Program-made: the position numbers and the translations under genes
Shown here: one piece after another, positions 1-12,900 of the stretch
Numbering within the stretch: position 1 is the stretch's first letter
How the letters are laid out: each line of letters starts with the position of its first letter
Assembly: GCF_910592395.1 (NCBI RefSeq)
Contig: NC_088311.1
Location: 24,832,646-24,896,645 of the forward strand
Direction of reading: 5' to 3'
Length of the DNA: 64,000 bases
DNA from: Lineus longissimus
Lineage: Eukaryota > Nemertea > Pilidiophora > Heteronemertea > Lineidae
The notes under the pieces: model-generated
What the model saw: only the letters and a program-made list of their open reading frames with translations
Databases searched by the model: none
Told to the model about the DNA's origin: nothing

Positions 1-470
1 CGGTGATCATGTTGGTGAGATCAGCAAGAGGGCGCCAGGTGGAGGCAACATGAAATTACACACTAGTATCGTGACTTATGAATTCTGTGGGACGGAGGTA
101 ACTGATTAGTAATAAATGGTCTGATCAAATCATCATTCTGGGAAAAAAACAATGTTTTATAAGGTCATACTGTTTGCCTCCAATCATTAAAATATAATTT
201 CTGTGTCCTTGAGAAAGACACTTTATCCTTCTTGCTTCTCGCCTCACAGGAGTAAATGAGTTCCTGGCTAGCAGAAATGGTCATGTTCATTGCATGTTCA
301 CAGGCAATTGAAATGTGCTGTCACTGGCTCTGTCACAGGCAATTCAAATTTGAAGTTTGTTCCGAAGGGAGTTGAGATCAAACCACATTGTATAGGCATG
401 CGTCTGGGGGTACAGTAAGCATGAAAGTACAGTAAGTAGAAAAAAATGTATCATTTCTGTTTTGTTGCAG

Positions 471-952
471 TTTGATCCCTGTTCATTCATGACTGATGGT
501 GCAGTGTATATCTATGCGTTTGATGTTGGTGGTAACCTTGGCAACCCACAGGTGGAGATCATGTCACGATTGGATTCGGCGCGGGCTCAGGTACACCATC
601 TTCTACTTTCACGATCAGATCTGAGGTCGTTGCTAAGTTCTGTTTTAGAGTTGTAAACTAACATCATTTGCTCAGAGAAAATCGCTTCTGTTGACCTTAT
701 GCCCAAAAATGGAAGACTAAAACTCTTCCAAGGCAGTATTAACAGCCCGAAAGATGCACAGTGTTTTCTTAAACTGAAAATGTGCTACTTTTTCTTTCAG
801 GTCCTCTGTGTACCATTTATCATCTTGGCATTTCACACAGAAAGCAAGGAGTCCAAATCTGCGATTGATAATTTGACAAAAACATTGTCCACCGCTATGA
901 CATCACGAGGTGAATACCTCAAGAACTTGATGGAGAAGGAAAAGGTTGACAG
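471..952 (+). other. Degenerate C-terminal half of a first Roc domain
   Basis: These two exons encode a beta-strand pattern (VYIYAFDVGG, then VPFIILAFHTES) that lines up with the second Roc of the same protein (IYILVWNMR, then VFIVGTHADE). The first exon starts at the same place relative to the domain as the exon at 14337, just before the strand that follows the G3 region. The G4 motif THxD of active Roc domains is replaced by AFHTES, so guanine binding looks impaired. The P-loop half would lie left of the window, so activity cannot be judged fully. Confidence 0.55.
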
Positions 953-3900
953 GTAGTGTGATGACATCATTTTTATCATCTTGACCAGTGACATTGGCAG
1001 ATGCTAGTGCAAAGAATGGCATGAATTATATTCTTTTTGTTACTCTCGTTTTCTTATATGATAACTTGGAATTTCTTCCAGTTTTTCATTCTGTGTTTCC
1101 TTTAATTTGTGAGAGCAGATCACCTTAACAATTGCTTCAAAAGATTTTACCGTCTTTCAGTCGGGAGCGAGACTTCCAGTTTCAGCAGCACTACAGCCGT
1201 GGCCTACAGGCGGAGGAATTTCATCAGATGGACCCTATTTACTTCTTCAGCATAGAAAAGGATACTAAACATGTAAGGAGAATCATGAATAGTCTGCCTG
1301 CCATTTTGTAAGAGTGCGTGCTTGTAAACATGGTCTATACGACACATGAAAAACGGAAAGATGCTGTGGTTGAGAGCGGCTCTGAATGAAAATGGGAGTC
1401 TCATGGTTGCATAAGTTGTCTTGATGTTTAGGTGAACTAAACTACAAATATATAGGCCTTAGGCCTCAATCGTTTTGGTCTGTCACTGATGTCGGTTGTT
1501 AAAATTCAGAATTGGGCTGGTGGGGTTCCCAACTTCGTCTTCATCTGTCCTGACCTCTTATTCAGTCAACCCCATATACCCTTGGCTACCCATACTATAT
1601 CAAGTATCAACGTACCTTTTAGCTCCATGGTGTAGTCCTGGTGGAGGTCAAAATTATGTGAAACTTTAAATCTTTTATTGCAATTTGCTTGTATTGATGG
1701 TTTTCGTATCCTAGGAATAAATTCAAATTTTTCAGGTTGAGTATTGCGCCCTGAAACAAGAGGTTGGAGGAAGTAATCAGACACTGGAAGATCTTCTAAA
1801 AGTACAGGAAGAATTAACGGTAAATATGATTGCATTATTCGGGAGTAAAAAGTGTAAAAGGTTGTGAAGATTTGATTCAAAATACAGCTTCCCTCAAAAT
1901 TTGCAGTGTTGAGGAATGGTTAGTTTCGTTTGACACCAATTATGATGTGGCAGCTCTGTAGTGGGTTGTGTCAAGCTATCAAGCTGTTTTCCAATGATAT
2001 TCTGTTTTCTTTTCCAGAATAAAGCTAGTGCATCCATTGACAACCTTAGAAAGAGTGATATATCTGAGGTAAGAGGATCGGTTTTAGTCAGCCTTGATAG
2101 GAGATTTCTTGGTGGCTGTAATCATTGGTCATTTCCAGTTTTAAGAGTTCTGAGTCGACTGTATATTCAGGAAACTCTTGATTGCAAGAACCTCGATCTG
2201 CATCCTGTCTCTTGCGGCGTGCAGTTAAAAAGTTGGGTTTTTTTTCGAAAATCTTCCTAAAATGATCATCTGATCGTTCTGGGGCTTCCAAAAGAGAAAA
2301 AACTAAGTTTTATGAAAGGAACTTGTTCCTTCAATAAAAGCCTCCTTGCATCTGAATTGCACAAAAGATCCTTTGATATTATCGAGGTATGTTTTAGTTG
2401 ATAATTTTTTATTTTGATTACTGTATAAATGACCTGAATTAAAACTTCTTTCTTTTCATTTCCTGATTGATTCAGATAGCATCCATGAGCTCACCACCAC
2501 AAGCGCTGCTGAAAGTAGCACAAGGACTGTTAGTCCTTTTAGGAAAGGCAGACTCGGTGAGTAACCCCTCCAGAAATGATTCAAGGGTGTTCTCACCCAT
2601 TTAACTTTGAGGTCAAAAGTTCATTTTACTCTCTTAAATATCTGTTTGTTATCAGAAATGACTGTTGAGGTATATGTGTAAGAAATTGTGCGTTACCAAT
2701 GAATTCTGACCAAACAGTTCAAGAATTGAAATTCAGACACCAGATTTCCATAGCTTTATGTTCTTAGGAAGGGTCAGTCAAAACTCTGAACATTTCAGTG
2801 TTGTCTGTCTTCTTTCAGTTAAAGTCAGCTACTTGGAAACTCTTCAAGCCGATGATCAGGAATATGTCCTTCCTCAATGAGTTGAGGGAGTCGCTGTCAA
2901 ATGTAAGTAGAATTGCTTGAAAAGTCAAAACATTACTGTTTTTATCACACAAGAATCAGCTCGACCACAATCTTTTTTCTGTTTGTGATGTGTTACCGAG
3001 CAGCTTGTCTGCACTGAACCTTTTCGCCAACTTCTTCATTTTAAGATTTTTATGTGGAATTATTTGCAACTAAATTTGTTCCTTATCCATTCCAGCCTGG
3101 AGACTTTGTGGAACGCTGTAAAAAGATCACTCCTCTCATGAACGACCCTGATCTCAATGAACAAAGGGTAATTACTAATAAAGTGGTTAAATTGAAGTGG
3201 ATATATGTACAGTGGAACCCCGGTAACATGACCACTCATGGGACCCGAGGTTAAATGGTTGCGGTGGCCGCGTTAGTGAAGTTGAAAATCCGGGGACAAA
3301 ATGCATGATTAGGTTTTCCCGCCAAAATTGTTGAACTTATTCATAAGTTTGTACAAAATACAAGAACTTTGCATTCCAATGTTCTTCTGGGTTTGGAATT
3401 GTGGAGATGCTCGCTAGGCATTCAGTCCATTTTCAGTGAAAGGGTAGCTGTCCTAGAGAGTTCAGCCATATTTTACATGTTAGAGCCCAAGAGCGTAGTG
3501 GTCAGGGACTGGTATCCTTTGGCCAGTATTCCTCTCTGTTATAAAACCGACAAATTCTTATTGACACACTGGCTATCGTGTTTGTTTATCTTTCAGCTTC
3601 GCAACGTATCAATCGCTGGACATGCGTTCTATATTTGCATGACGACAGTTTACCAGTTGAGCACAGAGCACTGGCCGAAGATATCCAAGCTACAAACTGA
3701 TTTGAAGGAGAAAATGGAAATCCAGAACAAACATGTATGAGTACTTAAATACTCTAAGAATTATTCCATTGGATTGCAGTCCGGTTGGTGCATGGCCGTT
3801 TTCAGTTGTCTCTGATGGCCTTGATGTTCTTGCCAACCGTTCCCGTTCACTTGATAAAAAACCACTGTTAGTTACTGACTGTAAAACAACCCATCTGTTT

Positions 3901-6900
3901 ATAATGATACTTGGCAGAGGACGAGGAATGAGCATGAACTGAAATTGTAATGCCTGGCAGACTACGTGGAAGAACAAGCCAGCAGGAATGTTTCTTCTCA
4001 CCAACCATGGCCAATGCTTTGTCCCATGGATCACAAACAGTATCCAATCCATTCACTAGAAAAATCATCATCGGACGTCTTAGTCCAAGTCAGACTTGGG
4101 GCATCCCCTGTCTGTAATTTATTACTCTCTGTCATTGATTTTCTGTGACCCTGTCTATGATATGCCTTTTTCTTGCAGGACCACACTGCAATTCAGTTCT
4201 CTCTTGAAACTTGTGAAAAGTATGTTCGTACGGTCTACCAGTGGGAGTCGTACGAATTCAGCCAGGCAGTACACAGCTTGTATTCGTCACTGCCTAAAGT
4301 CAAGATGATGAATCTGGAGGAGTATGTGCAGAGTCTGTCGGTCAAGCCATTTGGTGATGGTATGGGACCGTATCGGAAAGCAGTCCAAAGACTTGCTAAC
4401 ATGGTAAGTTTGGTTTCAGTGGTCAAGTATTATAAGATGATTGCAATTGTTCTGTCAACAGTGAGGCCAGTGATGGTATAACTATTGCCACAACAGTTGC
4501 CAGGTTGGCAATGCATTGTCTAGTTCAATAACAGATTCTTGCATTGCTCAATGTGCATGGGTTGGAGATCTAACAGAGGAAAGACTGTATCAAGCTGTAT
4601 GTAACGATGCTCTTGATGATGATGATTTATGACAATGTTAACTTTCATTTCAGGGCAAAGTTCTCTTCTACCCAAACATTGCCGGTGAACCAATCATATT
4701 TGATGTACAGTGGTTTATGGACATCATGGACTTGAAGCACAAAGACAAGAAACTAGAGAATCGTGACCGGGTTTTGTCGCTGACTCGCTACGCCCAGCTT
4801 TATGAAATGGGCGACCTGGAGGAGGCATGGAAAGACCACTGCACAGGGAACGAAGTAAGTCAGTTCAGCATTGCACTCATGGGGAGTAATACTCATAGTA
4901 ACTCATGTAACAGAATAGAATAAACCAGTTGACATCCTGCACGCTAAAGTGAGATGCCTGAGTCATTTTGATCTTGGATCTCTTTGGATTTTGATTTCAC
5001 AAGATGATAAAACTGAAACTTTCATATCAACTGACACTGTCTATTTGATTAGTTTTCAGCAGTTCTCTCCATCATGCAACACTTCGGTGTTGTGCTCCAA
5101 GTTAAAACTGATGTTCCAAAAAATACCGAGCCAGATTGGTACTACGTGTTCTTCAGAGATGTGCCCCCCAAGATGTACCTTTGGTCGAACCCTCGGCAAG
5201 ATCAGCTGAGTGGACTGGGAGAGCGTATCTTCAACACAGACAATCCCGATGACACAGAGGGTCTCGTCTCAAATTATTACTACGTGGTGAGTAACAAAAC
5301 TGTTCCCTTATGTCAACTTGGGGACCACGCCTTCCTCAAGAATTCTACAGACTGAGTAGTTAGTTGGTTCTGATCCTCGCTTTATTCTTTCTTGTTCGTA
5401 GGTTGTGCGATGCTGTTTAGAACGACTTGTTAAGAAGGAATAAGAAGCTTACTGAGCTCTGTTGGTCCCACTTGATACCTCAATAGCCTGCATAGAACTC
5501 TAACCTTTAAACAGTTTGTCAAGTGTATCTCAAATATATCCATCAAAATTTTTAATTTTCAGTTGTTTAATTGTCCTTGTTATGTTTCAGAAACATTTTT
5601 GGCCCGATCAGAAACCGGACACCGACCTCGAGGTGACGTACTCCTACAATCTCGATAACGGCTTCCCCTCTGTACTGATTCCCCAGATTGTAGCAAAACT
5701 TCACGAGATGTTTGATGTAAAGTTCTGCTGTCAAACCTGCGCTGTCGTTGGTCAGGGAGCAGTCGAGGCTAAGATCAAGTACAATGTGCATGGCAGTAAG
5801 TACAGACTTTCAAAATCAGGCAGTTGAATTCCTCAAAGTCAATTTTTGGCCATGAAAATGATAGCCTTTTGATAATAGGCTGAGGTTAGCCTGAAATGAT
5901 CCCTACTGTAAACAAAACATCATTGTTATCGTTACTGAGTCACTTTAACAGAGATTCTAGCAATGTAGGGCTGTATGACTGACCCATGCATCAAGTACAT
6001 TTACATCATGCATTGTGCATCATCATCATGGACCTTTCATTTCAAACACAAATCACAGATGGGGACGTCTGAGGGGTGCCTATGATGTCAAAGTGTGGAG
6101 TTGACATAAATACCAATCACCTCTGAGCAGACGAGTCTTTTGTCATGTGATGTTGGTTTCCTCCAGAGACTCAGGTGTGTTCCGATTGACACTCGAGACT
6201 AAACTGTTGTGTTCCTCTTTTAGCCCGCATCACCGGCTCCATTGATATAGAAGCCCGCTGCACTCGCTTCAGCCAGGAGAGAGAGGCGAATGAGTACATC
6301 ATTCATCAGTACATGTGGGGTCTCGTCAATAGTATCTGTCTGTGTATCGAAGGCCTGATCATCTCCTATCCGTTGCTACACTCTCATGTGAGTTAATATA
6401 ATCCAAGTCCTGTCTTGATGAGACAGCAGATGATTGTAATGATGTCTTCGAAGATGTCTGTGAAATTTTCTTTCTTTTAACTCTGAATGTTTTTTCAGTT
6501 ATCACTTGTATCTTCGAACCTGGGGCTGACATAACAAAATCAAAGTTTGATGACTAATAACTCGGAGTAATTTTATGTCTAATGCTGCAGGTTGTAATCC
6601 CATGCCTTGGATCCTGTGCCCAAACCGTCTACAGGTATAGATACTCTCCACTGGAGCTTCCCAGGGACATTACAAGTGAAATACCTTGTCCAAGTTGTAA
6701 AGAGGAGCGGATGTCACCCTTGGCGTATGGTCTTCTGCTCGGCCGCCATGCCTACCTTCCGTACCATGATTGGAAGGAGGAACTGGGAACCAAAAGATGT
6801 CGGCATTGCGGCATCTCCGAGGTTCAAAGTGAGAAATTTTGGGTATGTTGTGTTTGCTTGACCATCTTGCAATCTTGTCCAAATTCAGTGCACTGGGTCA

Positions 6901-9900
6901 GTGTACGACTATTTCATTACCATGGCTGGTGATGTGAGAAAATCCTGTTTGATCCCAAAGCAAGGATTGATAAAAGCCAAACTTCAAGGAAATCAAACCA
7001 GTGGTTTGTTCCCAAGAGCCCCTACTTCAACTTTACTACATGTACACCATGGTTTTTCAAAAATGTAGATGATGTCTTTATTCTGTGTGAAGTTAGTGTG
7101 TGACTTCAATGGCGTAAATCGACTGTGATTCGTATGCATTCATCTGATGCTTTCAGGCAATGGAGTCCTCCCTCTACCCAACATTTAGATCACAGACATT
7201 TGAGTTCATCACTGCTGAAACAAGTCAACCAGAGCAAAAAGAGTGAGTCCACTGCAAAACTTTCTTCAGTGTTTCAGATAACTGCCAGTGAAGAATCCAC
7301 TGGACACCCAGACTAATGTTACTCTATTTGCCCCAGTATTTATATCAGGACGTAATGCCAATGGTACTGATTTAGCAACTGGGCCCTGAACTAGATTATT
7401 TAAGGCAATCATTCTCTTGCCTTTTTGGTGGAGAGGGAGGGTGTACTGTGACCACTTTCATCATTTTCGCTTCAGATTATCTGAGACTCGACAAGAGAGT
7501 TCTGTGGAGTTGTTTCTGTCTTGTCAGCCTCTCTGTGCGAGGGAATTCAAAGCGGTCAGGTTTCTGGTGCTGGACTCTAAAGGCGTGGAGCTACACATCA
7601 TACGAGACGTTGAGTGCATCACAAGGTATGATGAGTTAAGAGTGGGTCTGGTTGTTCAAAACAAATTCTATCACTCTATCCATTAGACATCTAGTGGCAA
7701 GTAAACAGCAACAAGCCAACGGCATTATTAGCTCTGGTAAAATTTTGATATATGTAGGAGGGAACTGGAGATCCCTGATATAAGCTAGTTTATTAGCGAG
7801 ATTCACCCTCTTATCAGAAGGGCGACAGATCTGTCTGACCGGGCTGCAAAACCCTTGGTGCAAAGATGCTAAAAGCTGATGTTTGTTATAGAAATTGATC
7901 GCAACCATTTGTAAAACTCCAACGGCCCCAAAGCGATGAAGTTTCAGCCTCCACCTCAAGTGTGCTAGCACATGCAATTGATTTTGTTATTGACTCCAGA
8001 CTGAAACGTGGAGAAACCGATGATTTTACCTCCAACCTGCAGAGAGCAGGTGATATGACCATGAACTTGGCAGGAATGATCATCAAGAAGTTTACTGGTG
8101 AAGATGTGAAGGAAGAGCACGAAGCGTTGAAATGTTTACCGGGTGATGTTTTGCATTTGGATGTCAAGTGTATTGTCTCTGAAGATGGATGGGAGGTAGG
8201 TTCAAGAAAACACATTGGCTGCCTGTTGAAGCTTAAAGCAGCATCTCAACTCAGTTAGAATTCTGACACACTCCGAATCTCTTCTCGCAAACATTTTCAT
8301 CAAAATAGCCACTTTATCAAGCTCTTTGCAGGATCTATTTGCTGTATTGCGATATTATTGTGATCGAATTCTTTTTTCCTGCTGCAGACGAATGACCTCT
8401 TGTTGATTATCTCCAAGAATGGGTGTGCTGTGGTCACTGTGGGCATCCAGACAGATTCCTTCCTTGCGATAACCGCAGAGGATTCATTCATGACTGAGTC
8501 TGGGCCCAAACTGGTGATGCAGACACCGATGTGTCCAGTAAGTATTCCTTAGTTCCAGCAATGTTGATTTTGGACGTTTTATCTTTTGACGACATAACTG
8601 ACAGTCCATATATATAACACTATTGACTTGTTCTGGTCCTGTGATTGGTTCGCAGCCAGCTGTTTAAAATAGAAATTGCCTTCTCCCCAGGTGGCACTTG
8701 AGAGTGTCTTGTTTGACAGATCTGGCATGTTCTTTCTTTGGGAGAGACATGTCGTAGACAAATTTACTTTACAAATTAAAAGGTGATCCTCGTGACATCT
8801 CAAAGAATCTTCTCTTACAGGTTGTGACGTCCAGACACTTCAACGTCAACACCCTGGTTGTTTATGATGAAACAGGGATTGGAGGTCAATGGGCAGTTGG
8901 AACGATACAATCCATTTCCAATGGCTACCTCTACGTGTCGCAAGATAAACACAAGCGGTCGTCTGCCAGGAAGATTCATCCGAATTCAGAAGACCTGTCG
9001 TCGTTGTGTCAGACCCCTGGCGACAAGAGCATCACCATTGGGAAGGGTAACTATTGTAAACAGTGAAATGCCATTGTGTAGACAGAATATGCAAATCCTA
9101 TAATTACCAAGTTTCAGCACATTTGCATGTATAATAACAGCACAACAGCATTGTGTATTTCTATATTACAAATGGAGTAAACCTTTAATAATGCATAATT
9201 AATGTCTGAAGATAACTTATCAATCGTTTTTGGCCAGTTCTGCTTAGATCTTTTACACTTTTACACTTTTTGGCTTTTCATCCCTTCACTATTTGTTGCT
9301 TTCAGAACTTGTAAAACGTCCAGGGCAAGTTTACGAGTTTCTGAATGAGACGAAGACTTTACCAGCACCGATTGGGCTGTTTAGACACGTCATTAGGAAT
9401 ACGGTAAGGAAAGATGATAGTTCTCAAACTAATATTGGGTTAGTCAGAAAAACTGGTAAATCTCACATTGGATGTTCGGTAGAATTATTTGAATATGCTT
9501 ACGTAATGTTCATTATATCAGCATCATAAATCCATTAATAAAATTGTCGAAGTTTTTATGAAAAAACAACTTTAAAAAAAAGACAAGACGAATTTGGTAA
9601 AAAGAGGTAGTAGCCCCCAGTGAGATTTGAACTCACGACCCCTGGTTTACAAGACCAGTGCTCTAACCCCTGAGCTATGGAGGCTTGTGTGAGAATGAGG
9701 TGATCAGCTGGTACATGTCAAGCAGTTTGTCAAGTTTATTCACAGCAGGCACAGTGACAGCTTTCTTATTATATTGTCTCTTGACATATGGCATGCATTA
9801 AATGTACCGGTACATAATTGCTGAAGTTACAGGTTATTGATTACATATGTCCTATAGTTATAAAACAATGTTTTCAATGTCTTCCTAGTGGTATAATCAT

Positions 9901-12900
9901 TGATTTGTTGACATTTCTTGTGTATCTGTGACCGAGCTCACTCTATAGCCAAGTTAAAATAAAATTTGAACAATTCACTTCATATGCTCATTCTACCTCA
10001 TTCAAGATATGTTCTTTATTTTCAGGCTGACATTGATCTATTGCCTCTGAAGGGCCGTCTTGAGAACCACCCTGTCCAGTGCACCGCTGGAACCTACACA
10101 CCACTAGTGCTCGCCAGGACAATTGAAAATAGCATCATGATGAAAAACCGTCTGTCACCGGTGTCCATGTTGTTCTTGCCGTCCAACTTCGAGACGCATC
10201 ACCTGTACCATCCATCACGTCACGTGGTCCATGACCTGACCAATCAGGCAGTGACTCAAGTCTGTGCTGGAGATGTCATCAGTCGCAGGAACGGTATGCA
10301 TGGTCTTGAGCTTTTTTCACAGATTTAGCTCTGATTGAATAGCCTGGGCCATTGTACTCACCTGTAGGTGTGCGGCTTCCAAAGTGTTGTTTGCACGGTT
10401 GTGATTCAGATGAATATGTCTGTTGCGGGCAACGATGGACTCCAAAATTGTTTGTCGAATGCAGGTAAGAGGGGCGAAAGCAACTAGATGGGCCTTGAAA
10501 TAGACAGAGTCTGCAGGTCACCATCACTAACATTACTTTAGCTCTGAAGTACCTCTCTAATCTTTTGTGTCATACTTGTGTATATTGAAGCCAGAATGAT
10601 CATATCACATACCTGACTGCCAGACCATACTGCTCATATTCTTCAGCTTTATTGAAAATGATGTTTGTTTCAGCGGTTTACCATGCGAGTCACCTGATGA
10701 ATGCTCCCGTCATCCCTTTGGCTGATGTTGATGGTGTCACCTCTGCTGAGACTGGCCAGATCTGGAGGGCATTGGTGGCCCCTTTTCTAGAAGGCTATCA
10801 GAGACTCATGGCATATCCTGTAAGTGTTGTTCTTTGAGCGTTGTTGATTTCACTGTTGCCGAATAAGTTGTCGATTCTTCAGGTGCGTCATGTCCGTTGT
10901 TTCTTTTCAGCCACTGTTTAAAGTCTGGAATAAGATCTTGTCGCAAGTAAAGGAAGACTTTGAGGAAGGCTTGGTGAGTGCATTCTCTAGATTCCATTCA
11001 GATATTACAAACGTTCCCTGGTGCAGTCTCAACTTTTAACTTGGCCGCATATTCACCTTGTAATGGAATATAGAATACAGGAGTAGTTGTCATTGTGAAC
11101 CTGCTACGTCTTTGTCAGTTAAAAGAGAGATTTGGTCTTGAAAGCTAAAAAACAATTTGGTGTTTTCAGATGAGGAAGTGTCTATCTCGTCTCATGGCGT
11201 TGTACTATGAAACCATGCTTCTACTTATGGCTGTGAATACTGACATCGAGATGAACCCAGAGATGAGGCAGGTTAGTAGATCTCAGCCAAAGCTTTCAGG
11301 TCAACTTGTTATAATTCCAGTAGTTCAAGTTACAGATTACTGATCAAGAAGTTAATTATAGGATTGATTCAAATCACCTCTTTGTTGTTTCTGCATTTTC
11401 AGAGGTTTGGTAATGTAAAGATTGTGTTATTCCTTTCAGGCAGAGGCAGACGTGTACACCATCAAGATCAACAAAGCCTTTGAGCCGCGGGAGGATCTTG
11501 AGAATGGCCAATGTGAATCACATCGCTGCATCGACTGGAAACTGGTTATAGACGCTGAAAATCTCAGAGCAATCAAACTCTCGGCAGACACGAAGGCGGA
11601 CATTGCTATGGAAATATTCCGGCGTTTCCCAAATCTTGTGACTGTTGACCTGTCTGGCTGTCATTTTAAAACACTCAGTGGCATTGGGCTTTGCAATACT
11701 CTAGAGAATCTCGACATGAGTGAGAACGATTTTGAAGAACTGCCAGCTGAACTTGAGAAGTTGAAAGGAACTCTGAGGTCTCTGAATCTCCATACAAATC
11801 CTCTGAAGCGTTTTCCCGATTTCATCTCTGAGTTTAGCAAACTAGAGATTCTGGATGTCGGCAACACATTGATCAGGAGCCTACCACAAGATTTCGGGAA
11901 CTTGAGCAGACTACGGATGCTTTCCCTTGAAAACACTGCCGTTGTCAATCTGCCAGAAAGCTTTAGAAAACTTCGGGTATGATACATTTCTAGCTCATCC
12001 TGAGGAGCTTATACGATACCGTGGCGTCCGCCATCATGAAACTTTCAGTTCCTGCTGGAGCCTTCGGGGATGACCACTCTTGTTTGAAGCACTTGTGACA
12101 AATATGTTGTCCTAAATTCTTGAAAGGGTGTGACAGCCCCGTTGCCATTGAGATCTTTTTGAACATATTTCTATGTTTAGTAAATCTTTTTCTACTTCAG
12201 TATCTGACCTATTTGAACCTGAAAGGTGTCCTCTGGATGGCCGCGTCTGATATGCCACATCGAAGTATGACAATGGAGAAATACATGTCGTTTGTGTCAA
12301 ACAGGAAGTGGAGTTACAATATGGCTGTACTACACAAAGAGGTGGGTTATTTGTCTTATCATTTCATGTCTGTGTCTGATGCACGTGCAGCAGCGAACTT
12401 CGTGCGATCTGTTGTGATCACTTAGGGAAGTGGAGACATCACAGGAGATCAATGTGCTCACATCGACCTCCCGACAATAATGTACCGTAAAGTACCTCTA
12501 GGGTAGATAATCTTGTAAAGAGACTAACCACCAATCTTTTCAGGAAAAAGAAGAGTTGTACAATGCGTGTAATCCTACCGATGGTGGCTTCACCTCAAGA
12601 GGAACCTACGACATGCAGGAGAGGATGTTCAAGATGTTCCCAAGGCTAGGGGTCGATAATGAGGGTAAGTATTGGTTCAATAAAGGCCCGATTTTGCTGG
12701 GGTGTTTTTCAGGCTACAATATCAGTGTGTAGAGTACCCCAGCTAAGGTTGACTGATGTCAATTAGACGTTGTTGTTTATAAGAATCATAAAGTTGTTTC
12801 AGATGACTTTGCATCTGCACAGGAAGTACATTGATAATGACTTGTTCCAGATTCGGCGGACATCTCCCTCTTCGGTGGCGTTCCATCCCAGATATTCAGC

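Larger units (their letters stand above)
7934..11271 (+). other. Unrecognised middle region of the ROCO protein
   Basis: Eight exons encode about 440 residues between the first COR and the leucine-rich repeats that I cannot assign. Visible features are an amphipathic helix rich in charged residues (7934-8195), a beta-rich part with alternating hydrophobics such as LLLIISK and CAVVTVGI (8388-8537), and YDETGIGGQWAVGTI (8821-9046). Towards the end is a helical part with MALYYETMLLLMAV (11170-11271). There is no membrane segment, signal peptide or known catalytic motif. Phase is continuous with both neighbours, so I treat it as part of the same protein. Confidence 0.5.

Noticed and set aside
471-4403. 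A separate dynein heavy-chain gene or pseudogene at the left edge
   Set aside because: No AAA+ Walker motifs or linker sequence surround the stalk, Roc-like strands precede it and COR follows it, and all exon phases join without stops.
4949-5209. Alternative frame across the exon at 5060 (longer ORF through QFSPSCNTSV)
   Set aside because: The COR motif MQHFGVVLQV and the phase of the next exons require the other frame.
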